From: Tetradesmus obliquus
Taxonomy: Eukaryota; Chlorophyta; Chlorophyceae; Sphaeropleales; Scenedesmaceae
NCBI GenBank assembly: GCA_030272155.1
Contig: CP126199.1
Span: 806,001-870,000 of the forward strand
DNA: 64,000 nucleotides
Reading direction: 5' to 3'
Of the stretch, positions 1 through 12,192 are shown in pieces. The first letter of the stretch is position 1; every line of letters starts with the position of its first letter. Under the pieces are notes generated by a model. It did no database searches. It had not been told where the DNA came from and worked only from the letters and a program-made list of their open reading frames with translations. Position numbers and translations under genes: made by a program.

Positions 1-430
1 CTGCAAGTGCTGTAAAACTGTTGGCATATGGGATCAGCGCAAAGCCAATGGCCTGCAAGCAAAACAAAGGACAACAGCAATACATTGGGTGAGCAAGCTG
101 TGGTGCTGTGAGGGTGTGTGCTGTATCCCCCCTCAGGGGCATACTGAGTGCTGTGAAGCTGCTGGTGTAAGAATCAGCGCAAAGCCAATGGCCTGCGAGC
201 ACAACAAAGGGCAACAGCTACGCATCTGGTGAGCAAGGTGTGGTGCTACGAGTGCTGTGAAGCTGCTGGCGTATGGGATCAGAGCAAAGCCAATTGCCTG
301 CAACCAAAACATAGGGCAACAGCATTGCATTGGGTGAGGAAATTGTGGTGCTGTGAGGGTGTGTGCTGCATTGAGGGTCCTACGAGTGCTGTGAAGCTGC
401 TGGCACGGGGATCAGCGCAAAGCCTATAGC
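1..430. repeat. Degenerate tandem repeat, about four copies
   Basis: A block starting near 7, 149, 252 and 384 repeats (shared core gtgctgtgaagctgctgg, followed by a shared stretch with atcagcgcaaagcc). Spacing is 142, 103 and 132 bases, so copies differ by indels. No reading frame is conserved across copies. It lies downstream of the MFS exon on the minus strand, so it may be intronic to that gene. Confidence 0.75.
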
Positions 431-948
431 CTGCAAGCAAGGGAAGAAACACAGCACTTAATACTGCAATACCTTTAGGGTGAGCAGCTTGTGGCAGTGT
501 GCAGTGCTGGTTAAAGGTGGGTTGGTTGCTGCGCTGCAACAGACGTGAGCATCTGTTGTTGTGTGCCTGCGGCTGCTGTGTTTGGAGTGCCGAGCTTGCA
601 GTCAGGTTGCATGACTAGGGACTGCCAGGGTGCCGGACGGCGTGCAGCCAGATGTGCAGCTGTTGAGATGGCAGAATACAGGGAATGGGCCCCAATTGAC
701 CAGACAGGTGGCAGACTGCCGCTGCATGCATCGCTGCTGCAAACATGCTGATGCAGCTGCGCTCCTTGCCTGACGCACTGCCCTTTCATGACACTGCAAT
801 ACGTCACATGCTTCCCCTGTTCATGCATAATTGCGGCTGGCACCCTAGTGTAAACCCTGATCTCATCTGCCAATGACACATGTGCAATGTATGGTTTGCT
901 AAGCTAGCTGTGTGCAGACGCACCTGGAAAGCATGCGCAGCAGCATAC
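431..948. other. Stretch without recognised gene
   Basis: No exon with protein-like sequence and good splice sites was seen on either strand. It is probably intron sequence of the MFS gene on the minus strand. Confidence 0.4.
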
Positions 949-1184
949 ACTGCATGCCCTGGCAGCTTATCCACCAGCCAGCCCGATGGTAGCGCTCCGA
1001 TTATGCTTGCAAGTCCGTTTATAGTGAATATAAAGCCCAGGTCGGCCTCTACTACGCCAATCTTCGCTGCCAGCACAGCAGCAGTAGGTCCCAGCAGGTT
1101 TACTTGCAGGCCAAACACCAGGAAGGAGAAGCTGTAGGCACAGATACAGCATATAACAACGGCACTCATGCCTTTGATTGCCAT
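949..1184 (-). CDS. MFS transporter, first exon (partial)
   Basis: A minus-strand exon opens with ATG at 1184 and encodes two hydrophobic segments (about residues 8-30 and 48-66). They are followed by GWLVDKLPGH, which fits the major facilitator superfamily loop 2-3 motif (G-x-L-x-D-x-x-G). The likely donor is the GTATGC that begins just below 949; a GT two bases upstream is also possible. The remaining 10 or so membrane segments would lie to the left, outside the window or in exons I could not recognise. Substrate is unknown. Confidence 0.65.
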
Positions 1185-1555
1185 GTTTCCGGTGAGTGCC
1201 CTGGCGGGCTACAACGTGCGTGGCCCGGACAGGTGCCAGATGGTGGCCTTTACCACTACATTGCTTTCGATATACTGACAGAGCAGGACGTTACGCATCG
1301 TTGCACAGTGCAGAAGATGTTGAGGTGACCATCGTTGCCAGTCACGTGCCAATCGGCAACTGTGACTGTCACTGACGTGGCAGCTGTCCTGTGTTACCTC
1401 TGGTGCAGTGGACGAGCTGGGTTGCTGTTGCTACAATTTTGTTTCATGCTTTGCAGTTAGGTGCAGAAATTGAGCTGGACGTCAAGATCATATTTGCTTC
1501 GTAGGCAGCACAAAACAACAGCTGCCAAGGCACAGCACTTGCGCAGCAGGGCGCG
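1185..1555. other. Intergenic stretch between divergent genes
   Basis: It separates the MFS start (minus) from a possible plus-strand gene. No motif recognised. Confidence 0.3.
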
Positions 1556-1957
1556 ATGCTCCCCAGTAGCCTCCCGTTACTGCGCAAAGATGGCAGAAAG
1601 CATGCTCTAAGTAACCTCCCCGATACTGATGATAAGTTTTACCAGTCCAGCTTCAGCCCGGAAGCCATTGGTACCCCGCTCAACATTGGCCAAGCAATCT
1701 TCATGGTGAGAGTTCAGACTTGCACAACTCAAACATTGTCTCATGTGTGAGAGCCTGCACACACTCTGCTCATTCATCAGCACAGCCGGTTTGTGTGCGC
1801 AACTGTCTGCAACGTTGCTTCTGCCAACAAGAGCAGGCTTGGTGTCAGCAGCAAGCCGAAAGCTGTTTGTTCAGACCAGAACAAGCGGCTGCCTCCAAGG
1901 TTACAGCCCAGTGCACGAGACCTGTCCTCTGGGTACCTCAAGCACACGTGCCCCCAG
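1556..1957 (+). CDS. Possible two-exon hypothetical protein fragment
   Basis: An ATG at 1556 opens a 150-nt exon (to 1705, donor GTGAGA) coding for a polar, non-repetitive peptide that ends in NIGQAIFM. A second candidate exon runs from about 1837 to 1957 (donor GTAAAT). It is in phase 0 with the first and encodes a basic, Pro-rich peptide. No family was recognised. Codon choice and clean donors suggest real exons, but there are no homology cues and the downstream end is not defined. Confidence 0.3.
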
Positions 1958-2031
1958 GTAAATCTCTGCTGCTACTCCGGCGAGCTTGTGCATGTGGTAG
2001 CTGGCTGCCGCACTGCATCACTCTCAGCCTC

Positions 2032-2203
2032 ACCACGGACCTTTCAGCAGCAAAACGGTGGTGGGCAGCAACCAGCAGCTGCCCAGCTGGGCAGGCTGCA
2101 GCAGCAACATGCTGACTCTTTGACCAGCATCCAGCCAAATACTCGAAAACCCTTATGAAAATTGTTACCACGGATCTTTCAGCAGCAACCAGCAGCTGCC
2201 CAG
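2032..2203. repeat. Duplicate of the 3' end of the MAPEG gene
   Basis: The block at 2166-2203, holding the last codons and stop of the MAPEG gene, recurs diverged at 2032-2095, just downstream of the gene. Both share caccacggaYctttcagcag and a following cagcagctgcccagc. Confidence 0.7.
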
Positions 2204-2909
2204 CAGCATCAACGTAGTGGGCAGTGAAGTCAATGCAAACCCTGGTGCCCTTGCAGGCGCCCCATGCTGATACAATGCCACAAACATAACCCTGCCTGCC
2301 ACAAACAGCAGCGTATATGCAGGCACCAATACTAGCCACTGGGGAGGTGCCAGTGCTGCAAAGGCGCCATGCACCAGGGCCGCAAGCACGGTCTGCTCCA
2401 GTGTGTTTTGCAGCATGGCTTGCATCAGCTTGATCTGTGGAGTTGGGTTGGTGGAGAGGCCAGCACCCATGATGTCTGGTGGAGGGTGGGGGAGGTGTGG
2501 AAGCAGGGAGTGCGGAGAACAGCAGCAGGTCAGCAAGTGCCCAGGCGCACGCAGCAGCAGCATGCACTTGTGTATGCGAGAAAAGAAATGAAGTGCGAGC
2601 CGGCTGTTTCAGTGTTGTGGAGAGGCCGGCACCCATGATGTCTGGTGGGGTCGGGGAGGCGTAAAAATTAGGGTGTGGGGATGAGCAGCAAGTAGGCAGG
2701 CAGGCAGGTACAGCACTAGGGGCGGGTTCAGGATACTTGTGCACGTGCAATGTGCATTCACTGTGTGGTTAGGTCCTTTTACTTTTGAAGTGTGCTGCGT
2801 GAAATTCCAAAGGCATAGTGCAAAGAGTGGATGGCAGGCTGCTGCTGCTGCAGCTGCTGCTGCTGCAGCTGCTGCTGCTGCTGCTGCTGCTGCAGCTGCT
2901 GCTGCTGCA

Positions 2910-2941
<32 letters not shown>

Positions 2942-3763
2942 CAGCAGTGCTGCTGGGTGACGCACCTGTGGGTGAGGAGAAGCGGTAGTTGCCGATGCGC
3001 CAGATGTGCCACCACAGGCACGCTGCAGGGCAGCCGGGGGAATACAGAGATCTGTCAGCTATACCCTGCAGCTGGATGGACCTGAAAGGTTTACTTTTGT
3101 TCTGCTGGAGCTGCTGAGATATAGCAGCACAGTGATGTCACGCTGGCAGAGGCTGTTGACAGTTGTACTGAGGTTGGTGTGCACAGCATGGGGCTGCATG
3201 CAACGCCGAGGCTTTGCAGAGAGGATGTGTCGGTGCAATTGACTTCAATCTGCCATGTTGATGAATATATACCCTGCAGCTGGATGGACCTTCTGCTGGT
3301 GCTGCTGAGATACAGCATCACAGTGATGTCTCGCTGGCACAAGCTGTTAACATTTGACAGAGGATAGTTACATGTGGTTCCTGGCACCATCTGGCATGGC
3401 ATGCAGATGCAGCAGCTGTACTGTTCGCGCAGCGCAGCGTCAACGCAGCATCAACCATCTCTGTACGAGCGCGCATGTCATTTGACCATGCTCACCTGCT
3501 TTGGGAGCATTCCATTTCAGCCATAACATCAACCTGTCCTTCGGCTCATACGCGGCCTGCTGCGTAAGACAATAGGCAGTAACTCCGAGCAGCACTGCTG
3601 CTGCTACTGCAACACCACGCACCACGCCGAACTGTTCCCTGCTGATAACCATCTTTTGGTACAATGTAATGGTATGTCGCATGAAAGCGTATGGATCAAG
3701 ATTTGCGTAGCGTCTCACATCGGGAGCCGTGGCCAGCTCAGCAGCTGCAGCTAGGGTTGTCAT
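2165..3763 (-). CDS. MAPEG-family membrane protein
   Basis: Two exons: 3496-3763 (ATG at 3763) and 2165-2475. They join in phase 1 and encode 192 aa. Exon 1 has a SREQ..V.RG motif followed by a membrane segment and a YEPKDRL motif. Exon 2 has the MAPEG signature NTLEQ, then hydrophobic helices and R.P.GFALTSLPT near the C terminus. MAPEG proteins (membrane-associated proteins in eicosanoid and glutathione metabolism) are four-helix membrane proteins; this looks like the bacterial/plant-type branch of unknown substrate. The N-terminal 35 residues may be a targeting extension, or a later Met may be the start. The 1,020-base intron holds a CTG run and two internal duplications, one of them of the exon 2 acceptor. 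Confidence 0.8.
2452..2676 (-). repeat. Duplicated acceptor of MAPEG exon 2
   Basis: A block at 2452-2510 spanning the exon 2 acceptor (exon starts at 2475) recurs at 2618-2676 inside the intron. On the minus strand both copies read CCAGACATCATGGGTGC, so the decoy keeps an intact AG acceptor. Confidence 0.8.
2841..2945 (+). repeat. (CTG)n tract in MAPEG intron
   Basis: About 100 bases of CTG with a few CAG interruptions. It lies in the intron and reads CAG on the gene's sense strand. The poly-Ala, poly-Gln and poly-Cys frames it opens are not coding. Confidence 0.9.
3053..3352. repeat. Two-copy direct repeat in MAPEG intron
   Basis: A roughly 95-base segment at 3060-3157 recurs at 3266-3352. 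It includes ataccctgcagctggatgga and the later cacagtgatgtcWcgctggc. It is not obviously derived from an exon. Confidence 0.8.
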
Positions 3764-4506
3764 GTGCTGGGTTTTCCGCACCTATGCTGCCCTAAACCAA
3801 GGTCGGTGCCGGAACGGCAGGCACAAGCTGTTATAGGCTATCAATTAGTGTCAGGTAGTTGCCGGATCGTGCTGGGCGCACCTTGAACAATCGAATGTGT
3901 CCGCAACAGAAACCTTGGTCGCTCAAGCGGAGCTCTGCAACAGGCGCTGCTCCTTAGCAAATATTGCAACTGGAGATAGGCTTTTGAACGTTACCAACAA
4001 TTGTCACGTCCCCAATCACCATCACCAGCAGCACACCAGCAGCACACCAGCACCGGCAGCAACACCCCATACGGGCCATGCATGGCGTTTATCAGTAAGC
4101 CATAGAGCAACCTGTGCATCACGTGCAACAGTGAAGTGCATTGATCCAATTCCTGATACCACGCCGGCAGCAGGAGCCAACAATCTTTCAAAGGTCCTCC
4201 GCAGATCTGTAGCCTTAAGATGATTGTGCCAGCATTGACAAGGCGACCATGCAACGCGCCGCCACGCAGCGCCGCGCTGTTTGCACAGCCATCACCAGCA
4301 GCACACCAACAACTGCAGCAACACCCCATACGGGGTCAAGCTGCTGCAGCCGCACATACAGCTCGCCTACCTGCTGCTGCAGCGCTGCAGCTCTAAGCCA
4401 AGGCCCTCAGCCAGCCCCAGCCTTCACACCACAACAGCCTTGCCCCAGGCCACTGCCCAAGCCTCCTTCAACTGCTGCTTCTCACTTTGATGCTACTGCT
4501 ATGTTT
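3764..4506. other. Intergenic region with a decayed copy of the RabGGTase-alpha last exon
   Basis: No intact gene. Bases 4334-4440 read on the minus strand as a decayed copy of the neighbouring gene's final exon (LQQQVGELYVRLQQL, compared with LQQQVQELYVRLQQL in the gene). A short duplication (4020-4075 and 4290-4335, each with acaccccatacggg) also lies here. Confidence 0.65.
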
Positions 4507-7330
4507 TCAAATGGTTCCCAGCGCCTGCACCACCACAAACGCCTTGCCGGCAGCTGCATCCGCATAGTACCCTGCCCGCAGCGGGTCTAGCTGCTGCAGC
4601 CGCACATACAGCTCCTGCACCTGCTGCTGCAGGTCTGACGAATCCAACCCCAGGCCCTCAGCCAGCCCCAGCCTTGCTTGGGCCTCCTTGAGGCGTGCTG
4701 TCATCAGCAGCGGCCACTTTGCATCAGGGTCGACTGCCAGGTGCTCAGCAAACCGTGACACCTCGCGCGCCAGCACCTGCAGCACAGCGCGGTACGCGGG
4801 AGCAGAGAGCAAAGCGTGCTTGGCACGTTGCAGAATGCCTAATGACTCCATTTGCTAAAACATCGCATTGTGGCATGGCGCTAGCAGTTGTTGTTGCAGA
4901 ACAGCACAAAAAAAAACATGCATACACCTGAGCAATCTGCCACAGGGCTTGCCCATGGACGCAGCTAATGTTGCTGCAGCAGCAGCTGCTGCCGCTGCTG
5001 CTGCCGCTGCTGCTGCCGCTGCTGCTGTCACTGCTGCCTATGGTTGTGCTGGCGCTTCCCACAACAAACCTTCTCACCTCTCCCAGCACCACCCTGGCCT
5101 CCTCCAGCTGCTGCTCACCGCCCTGCTGCTGCTGCTGCCCACCCTGCTGCTGCTGCTGCGCCTGGCTGAGGTGTGCCAGGCTGTTGCCCAGCAGCCACCT
5201 GTAGTAGATCCAGGGGCTCTGGTCGGCAGAGTCCGTGGCAAACGCCTGCAGCACAAAGCAAGGCACGGCAGTGAAGATCTGCAGCTGCACAGTAACATGC
5301 ACGTGCATGTGACAACAAGAGTGGCAGTGCACCTGCACGACTGCTGCCTATGGCTGCCTGCTGTGGTGTACATGCACAACCTCCATGCATGCGCAACAAG
5401 ATGTTGCAGAGTGAACCGCACATCCAAACACTATGCTTGCTGTGCACAGCGAACATCCTGCTGCTGTCCTCTGTCACATAACTGTTATAACTATTATCAC
5501 AAGCTGTCATGCCCGGCGCGGCCCACCTGGTGCACCATCTCATACTCCTGCTCAAGCACATGCAGCGGGATGGGCCGCGACTGCGAGGCTGTGCCAGTGA
5601 AGCAGCCAGTGGCACGCAGTGCCACAGCAGCAGCCTGTTGGCTGCTGTCATCTGCTGCTGCAGAGTCGCTTGCTGCTGTGGTGCTGCTGGCTTGCTGCTG
5701 CTGCTTCTGTTCACTGGCTGACGCCATGAGCTCATCAAAGGAGACTGCAAGACAGTACACGCACGGGCGTCAGCGATGTGCTGACATTGCGGAAGCAGCA
5801 CAAAGTGAAACTGTGCACTTCAGAAACGCTGTGGCAGCACAGCACAGTGAAGCACAAGTATCACACAAACGGCATTGCTGTCGAGGCTACACACACGCAT
5901 GCAGATACACAGCTCCATGGTACACACCTGTGGCTATGTCTTCGTTGTACAGCCGCGGCAGCAGCATGGTTCGGTAGTGCCACGCAGAGTAGTTTGAAAA
6001 GTCTGCGGCAATCAAGCTGCTGGTGTAACTCAGCTCCTCCTCTGCGTGAACCCCCATGAGCTTCACCACGAACTGCCGGTAGTTCCAGGCGTGAAAGTTA
6101 CGCCCATCCAGCGCCAGCGCACTGCACGTTGGCATTGCGCAAGGAAAAAGGCAGGGCAAGGTGGAGGTGAGTCAGCTGCAGGCCTGGTCGCCACGCTTAC
6201 ATCAGCGTCAGCGGCTGTGCTGCGAACAGCTGTTGCAGCACCAAGACAGAATGCATCAACAAGTGCACGGCCTGCTGCTGCATGCAACGGACCTAGGTGC
6301 TGGTTGCAACCATGCAGGCGTGCTGAACCCTTATCTGCGATACCACTGCACCACGCACCTGCCCACCAGCTTGAGCTCCTTGGCCAGGTCAGCCAGCCCT
6401 TGCGCCACCATGAGCATGCCTAAACCCAAACCAAAAGCATCAACCTCCTCAGCCTGCCACGCACCTGCCCACCAGCTTGAGCTCTTTGATCAAGTCAGCC
6501 AGCCCCTGCGCCACCACCCACTTCCTGTGGTGCCAGGTGGAGTAGGACTTGGGGTTTTCCTGCAAGCAGGCCTGCGTCAGCGCCAGCTCAGCGGCACAGG
6601 CAGCTGCTGCAGCCTCGCCGCCAGCAGCAAAGATGGGCTGCAGGGCCTCGCGGCGATAGTTCCAGATGGTGTAGATCTGCTTGCCGATAAGGGTGTTGAA
6701 GACATACAAGGACGAAATGGTAGTTCTGAGTTTGGGTGTGTGGGGGCAAGGGATGGCTGGCTGCAAGCAGTCGAGGACTGCAGGGAGGTTGCAGTTGCAC
6801 CAGGCTTGGTTGCACAGCTATTCTATGCACATCAGACCACGTTGTCCATTGCATACACCGAGCAGCAACGGTTCAAGGCGGACTTACTGTGCAGATATTG
6901 ACAGTATGCACACGTTTAAACAGTGTGCGGGCGCGTACGCACTGCTTGCAGCAACCTTCTTACCAGTGCGGCGAAGTGCAGGGTTTGGTATGATTAACCG
7001 CTTGCAGCTGCTCCTGCAGGTTGTGCTCACCTCTGGTACAACCTTCAGCATCTTCTCGGATGCTGTGAGTGCTGCCTGATCATATCTGTGCTGGCGCCTG
7101 CACTCCAGTACTAGGGTGGTGCCCTGCTTGATTGCTGCTACCTGCAGCAGCGGTAGCAGCAGCAGTACATCACAACAGCATGCATCGCATTAGACGGCTC
7201 TCAAAGTGATGTACGACTTTGTTGAAAACGATCTGCGTCTGCTGCGATGCTGACGTGCCTTCTTAGCGTATGCCTCTGCTGCTTTCGGGTCCTTCAGCTT
7301 GTTTTTGTACTCCCGCGGGCGTCCGTGCAT
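4507..7330 (-). CDS. RABGGTA: Rab geranylgeranyltransferase alpha subunit
   Basis: Seven exons join in phase with no internal stop: 7215-7330, 7031-7085, 6465-6676, 5928-6121, 5527-5744, 5078-5245, 4507-4854 (436 aa). The protein opens with MHGRPREYKNKLKDP, typical of the family. It carries the protein prenyltransferase alpha repeats: WNYRR at 62-66, WHHR at about 105-108, then FHAWNYRQFV, YSAWHYR and PWIYYRWLLG. The C terminus holds KWPLL and the LDPLRAGYY segment. With the beta subunit and Rab escort protein it would add geranylgeranyl groups to C-terminal cysteines of Rab GTPases in the cytosol. A Gln/Ser/Ala insert sits in exon 5 before the EYE.VHQ motif. The exon 3 donor and the last exon have duplicated copies nearby. 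Confidence 0.95.
6352..6519 (-). repeat. Duplicated donor end of RABGGTA exon 3
   Basis: The last 55 nt of exon 3 with its donor (6458-6519) recurs at 6352-6412 in the following intron. The copy keeps the GTGCGT donor and differs by a few substitutions. Confidence 0.85.
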
Positions 7331-7639
7331 CCTTGCTGATGCTTTGCAGCTTCAAAGATGCGAACCAACCCAAATGTATTTACTAGATGAATAGCAGCAA
7401 GGTCGTTGCTCTGCGTCTTGGTGATTTCCTGTTGGGGTGATCGACTCACTACTTCACAAGGAAGGCAAAGCGGCACAAACCAACAGCTGCAACTTGCATT
7501 TGGTGCTTATAACACTAACTGGACGTGTCTCAGTCCAGAATGCCATGCACCTGCACTGGCAGTTGCCATGCTCCAATCAAGTGACAGGGTTCAGCAGGGT
7601 TTGCTTGTCACTTTATTCAAAGATCAGCCCATAGTACTC
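7331..7639. other. Short intergenic spacer
   Basis: 309 bases between the RABGGTA start and the stop of the upstream methyltransferase gene, both on the minus strand. It would hold the RABGGTA promoter; no motif recognised. Confidence 0.4.
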
Positions 7640-8261
7640 CTACTGCTCCCCTCTGCTTCGGCCACTCTCGCCTACAAACACACGCGTGTTCTGCCAGTCC
7701 TGCACCAAAGGGTTGTACCCACTCAAAAGCCGCGTCTGCTTCGCTTCTGCAAACGCTGCCATGAACTCTGCAGTGGGCGAATGGCTGCAGGAAACAGTGC
7801 GACTCACTTCCTGCCGCTGCTGCTTGCTGCTGTTGCCACTACTGCTGCGGCCAGCCTTCCTGCCGCCCTTTGCTTCAGCTGCTGCCACTGCAGCAGCTTC
7901 CGCCGCATATATCTGCGGGCCACTGTCTGCTGCAGCAGCATACAGCCTTGCCAGGCTGTCAAAGTCTGTCGGAAAGAAGATGTCCGCTGCTCCCCAGGGC
8001 ACGAGCACTGTATCATAATCCACAATAACACCTGCACCCTGCCGGCCTGACACCAGCGGAGCGTTGCGCCCTGGCACCACAACATCTGGCAGCGCGTCAA
8101 AGTCAGCTGCAATTAGGGTGTGCTGCGGCAGCACTGCATGCAGCAGCTCCAGAAGTTGCAAGCAGCGAGTGGGTAGCCACACATCTGTTGGGTCACTGTC
8201 AGCCCCTGGCAGGCCTAACAAACCCTGCAACCACGACTTGACCTTGCCTCTGCTGCTGTTA

Positions 8262-8296
<35 letters not shown>

Positions 8297-8443
8297 TGTG
8301 CTTGGGCTTGGTTGACTGGGGTACAGTGCTGCCAGGCAGCGCTGCACCACAGGGTCTGCTGCTGGCTGCAGCACCTCTGCATACTGCGGCTGCCTGAGTT
8401 CCTGCAAGCTGTTACTGCTGCTGCTGTTGCTGCTCATTGTGCT

Positions 8444-8477
<34 letters not shown>

Positions 8478-10885
8478 ATGACCGCTACTTGCTGCCAGTC
8501 TGCGGCTGGTGATGTGCGGACGACCCTGCGCAGCACAATGTGGAAAGTACAAGAAACTTTGTGAACTGGCAAAAACGACATCAGCAACACACATCGATCC
8601 ACCGCAAAGCAAGCCAATGTGCTGACGTCCCATGACAGCATTCAGCAGCCAGCATTGTTTGAGGCCTGCAAATGTCTTGTGTCCTTCTGCACAACCAGCT
8701 GAATGCATGCACGACAAACCAGGGCAGCTACGAGCAGCCTCATTGATGCCATTGCCTTGACCTGCATTGAGCAGCCTCATTGATGCTGTTGCTTTGGCCT
8801 GCATTTACTTCTTGATGTTCAGCACACAGATAATGTGCCTCACCTGTCGTGCGGCAGGTTGTCTAGCACCTCCATCATCAGCACAAACACATGCTGCTGC
8901 AGGCTGTGCTGCTGCGGCAGCGCCACCGCCACGTCACCCCAGGCCCCAGCTGCTGCTGCATCGCCCTGCACGCTGCGCCATGCCTGCGCATGGCCTCGCT
9001 GCTGCACGATGAGCTGCTGCTGCTGCGCTGCCAGGTTGGGGCTGATCTCTATCGTGGTGTAGCGCATGCAGCTGTAAGTGACGGGCTCCTGCTCTGCTAT
9101 GTAGTCCTGCAAGTGCAGCAGCAGCAGCGGGTGCAGGTGCAGGAAGGCGAGCAGGTAAGCTGCCACTGCTGGAGCGGCAAGGGCACACCTGCCATGCAAC
9201 TGTTCTACTAGTAGTACGTGGTGATGAGAGTGCGTAGCACCTGAACACCCAGCAAGTTAAGTTCAACCACAGCAGCTGTGGACCAGCACACTGCAGAGCA
9301 TCACTGCATAGCAGCACTGCAAGCAGTGGCGCTCCTGCGAGCACCGCTCAACAGCACGCTCGCAGCAAGGGTGTCGGTGCCTCCCCCGACCTCCACAATG
9401 GCCAGCAAAGACGAGCTGCCATGCATGCAATGCAGAGTTCCATTATGTCAACAACAGCTAAACAGCTCTAAATGAAGCAAACCCAAAGGACTTGACCGCC
9501 TGCCTGCACTCCTGTTACAACAGCTGCAGACCAGACCCTGCAGGAGAGAGCAGTCCTGCAAGCAGCACCCCTGTAAGCCGCCCTTACCAGCACGCTCGCG
9601 GCAAGGGTGCCAGTGCCGCCCCCAACTTCCACAATGGCAAGTGGCTGGCTGCTGCCTCCCTGCAGGGTGTGCTTGCGGCACTCCAGCATGTAGTGGGCCA
9701 GGGCCCTGCCATACCACGGCGCAAACACCTCCACCGGAGTGAGCCAGTCAACCTGCGGCAGCAGCAGCAATTGAAAAGCAGTTGTATCATGTGGTTTCAC
9801 GAGCACTTGCGTGTTGTGCCTCGTTGCTTCTGGTGCTGCTTGGCTGCCGCTGCGCAAGCAGGGTGGCAGTGAAACACAACGGATGCAGCTGCAACAACAC
9901 GAGGCAGCGCTGCAAATGTACGCAGCCCACCGCCTGGAGCTGCTGTTCAACGGGCGCCGCGTTGCTTTTTAGTGGCATGGCAGATGCAGGTGCGGCTTCA
10001 GCCCTGCTGAGCAGTCTCGCCTGCAGCTGCGCGGTACACCGCTGTGCCAGCACTGCCTTGTACTCTGACTGGTTGTATAGATGCGCTGGCATGGCAGGCA
10101 CTACGAAGCACATCAGTTGCAACACATCACAAATCCTATGTCAACAACAACCAAGCTATCATCACCTGCAGCTGCTTGTACAGCTCTGCCAGCACTGCCT
10201 TGTACTCTGCTTGGTTGAGCAGCCGGTTGAACTGGATGGGCTGCGGCAGCCGGCTGAGCGGCGCCTGTGGCTTGTTGAAGTAGCCCTGGAACTGAGTTTG
10301 ACAACATGAAACACCCCCAAATCACAACATGAAACATGATTTGGGTGTGTTTCAGCTCCAGGTCAGGCATAGGGGCGGCAGCAGCAGGTGTAGCAGGATA
10401 CTGGCGTGCATGCAGAGTGCCGGCAACACAACAAGCTGCTGGCTGCGGTGCCATGACGTAATCTAGGGTGGTATGATGCAGTTGCTCTCAAGAGTGTGCA
10501 TGGCTGCCATGCTGTGCTACATGCCACCAGGATTGCCATGCATGGTGGCAGCTGGATGCCTTGCCTTGCCAACACAGCCATGGCCAAATTGCATGACGCC
10601 ACGCTGTTCAACACCCTACAGCTGCTTTCAACTTGCAGTAACACCACAATTGTAAAGTTGGCACACGTGTATCGTGCAGCTTATTGCCAGCACATGGATG
10701 ACAGCTGCTGCACTCACTGGGTGGTACAGGCTCTGCTGTATGAAGTCCCTGTACAACAAGGCTGCCCCTGCTGCTGTTGAGCTGCTGCTGAGCCGCGTGA
10801 ACAGCACATTGGTGCTGCAAAGCGGCCGCTGTTGAGGACTGATAGCGCGGCCAACTCGCAGCAAGAGTTGGCCCGCAGCCCTCAT
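7640..10885 (-). CDS. MidA/NDUFAF7-type SAM-dependent methyltransferase
   Basis: Five exons in phase: 10718-10885, 10166-10291, 9588-9752, 8844-9106, 7640-8525 (535 aa). The N terminus (MRAAGQLLLRVGRAIS) is Arg-rich and lacks acidic residues, like a mitochondrial presequence. Family hallmarks follow: YRDFIQQSLYHP then GYFNKP across the first junction, WLTPVEVFAPWYGRALA, the SAM-binding loop EVGGGTGTLA (about residues 139-149), YTTIEIS, and EVLDNLPHD at the end of exon 4. The long last exon has a poly-Gln run from CAG repeats, Ser/Asn runs, and a C-terminal block with VLVPWGAADIFFPTDFDSL. NDUFAF7 methylates an arginine of a complex I subunit; whether this divergent plant/algal branch does the same is inference. 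Confidence 0.85.
9345..9640 (-). repeat. Duplicated donor end of methyltransferase exon 3
   Basis: The 3' end of exon 3 (9588-9640, coding for the SAM-binding glycine loop) recurs at about 9345-9405 in the next intron. The copy reads EVGGGTDTLA, and its donor GTAAGG has become GTTGAG, so it is probably inert. Confidence 0.85.
10028..10220 (-). repeat. Duplicated end of methyltransferase exon 2
   Basis: Exon 2 near 10166-10220 (NQAEYKAVLAELY) recurs at 10028-10082 in intron 2 as NQSEYKAVLAQRC. Direct joining of exons 2 and 3 gives the family sequence in phase 0, so the copy is not needed. Confidence 0.8.
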
Positions 10886-12192
10886 GCTGCTACTGCTGCT
10901 GCTGCTGCTGTCACCAAGCAGTAACTTGCAGGTTGTGCTAAGAGAATCCCAGCGCAATTCACCGCAGAACTTTCTATAAAAGGTATATTCGGAATTTAGC
11001 TGACGTTCGTTGGACGTAGAACGATCCTTGCACACATTCTTTTATGCTACGCCTTATGTACGTTGAACGCCCCTTGCAGCCTGAACTTCGAGTGCCAGTC
11101 ACCCATCTCCAACCCACGATTAATCGAGGATCAACCAAGAGATAGAAGTTGTGATAGCTCTACAACAAGGGGGCGAGGCTTGTTACATGTGACCTTCATG
11201 ACAACGCTGCTCACCACCGAGGGCTCTCAGAGCAGCTGAGCTCGCAAAAAGAAAAGCATGCAAGGTGTCGTATTCTTCACAATGTGCATGGTTTAATACA
11301 TCAGTCACCTACGAATCAGAGCCTGTACATGCTACGAGGGTCTGAGGACGGCCTGGCATGACGCCTGTCTGCCAGACATGACGCCTGTCTGTACATGATG
11401 CAACAGCAAGCTCAAGCCATCTGCAACTTTGCAATGAAGCTCACTCGAACCCCAGCACCCTGCACCCTGCATGCTTTGTAGACCTGCATGTGCGCAATGC
11501 ACGCTGCTGGCAGCATCATGCCTATCTCTGGCCAGTCTGCCATGCAGAGACCACTGGTCTGGCAGACACAAAGCACCAGCCACATCTGCTGTTGTTGTAT
11601 GGCTGATGCTTTCAAAGGGGGCTGATCAACAACACCAACAATCCCAAGACACTCAAGTGCAACCTGGAAGTTGCAAACAGAGTTCTCTGCATGCCGTGCC
11701 GGCAATGTCTGCCTCTGCGCAGCCAGGTGACCGTCAGCAACCTTAGCAAGCTCCTACATGTGCAGCTGCCCGCCAGGAAGCAACACCACTTGCAACATGC
11801 CTGCACACATTCTTCTGCTGTGTCGTCTGAGGTGTGTTTGTCAAAAGACATGACAATTTCCAAGCCTGTATGCCACAGGCGGCACAAGCCAGCCGCAGCA
11901 GCTTCAGCTGACGTCCACTCTGCCGTAGCATCATACGTCCCAGCGACTGGCAGTGTCAAAAGTGGCCTCCAACTCAAGATGCAACAGCCCAAACACCGCG
12001 ACCGCGGCCTGCACAGTCCACATGCTGCTGCTGAACTACTGAGCCGGACCTGCTCTGGCTGCTGCCAACCAGCTGCCACAACTGCTGCGGCCACAGCTGC
12101 CACGCCGTTAGCGTCGCTGCTGCTGCAGCCGCCACTGCTGCCACTCGGGCCGCCGCATCTGCTGTCACACCGGCTGCCGCTGCTGCTGGCGC
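10886..12192. other. Intergenic region without recognised gene
   Basis: A short direct repeat (catgacgcctgtctg at 11358 and 11379) and AT-rich patches near 10970-11060 (tctataaaagg) are visible. On the minus strand, 11700-11950 shows a moderately protein-like stretch, but no family or complete gene could be supported. 12000-12190 is GC- and CTG-rich. Confidence 0.4.

Noticed and set aside
10970-11000. TATA box (tctataaaagg) for a plus-strand gene
   Set aside because: No plus-strand gene follows and the neighbouring methyltransferase gene is on the minus strand, so its position has no support.
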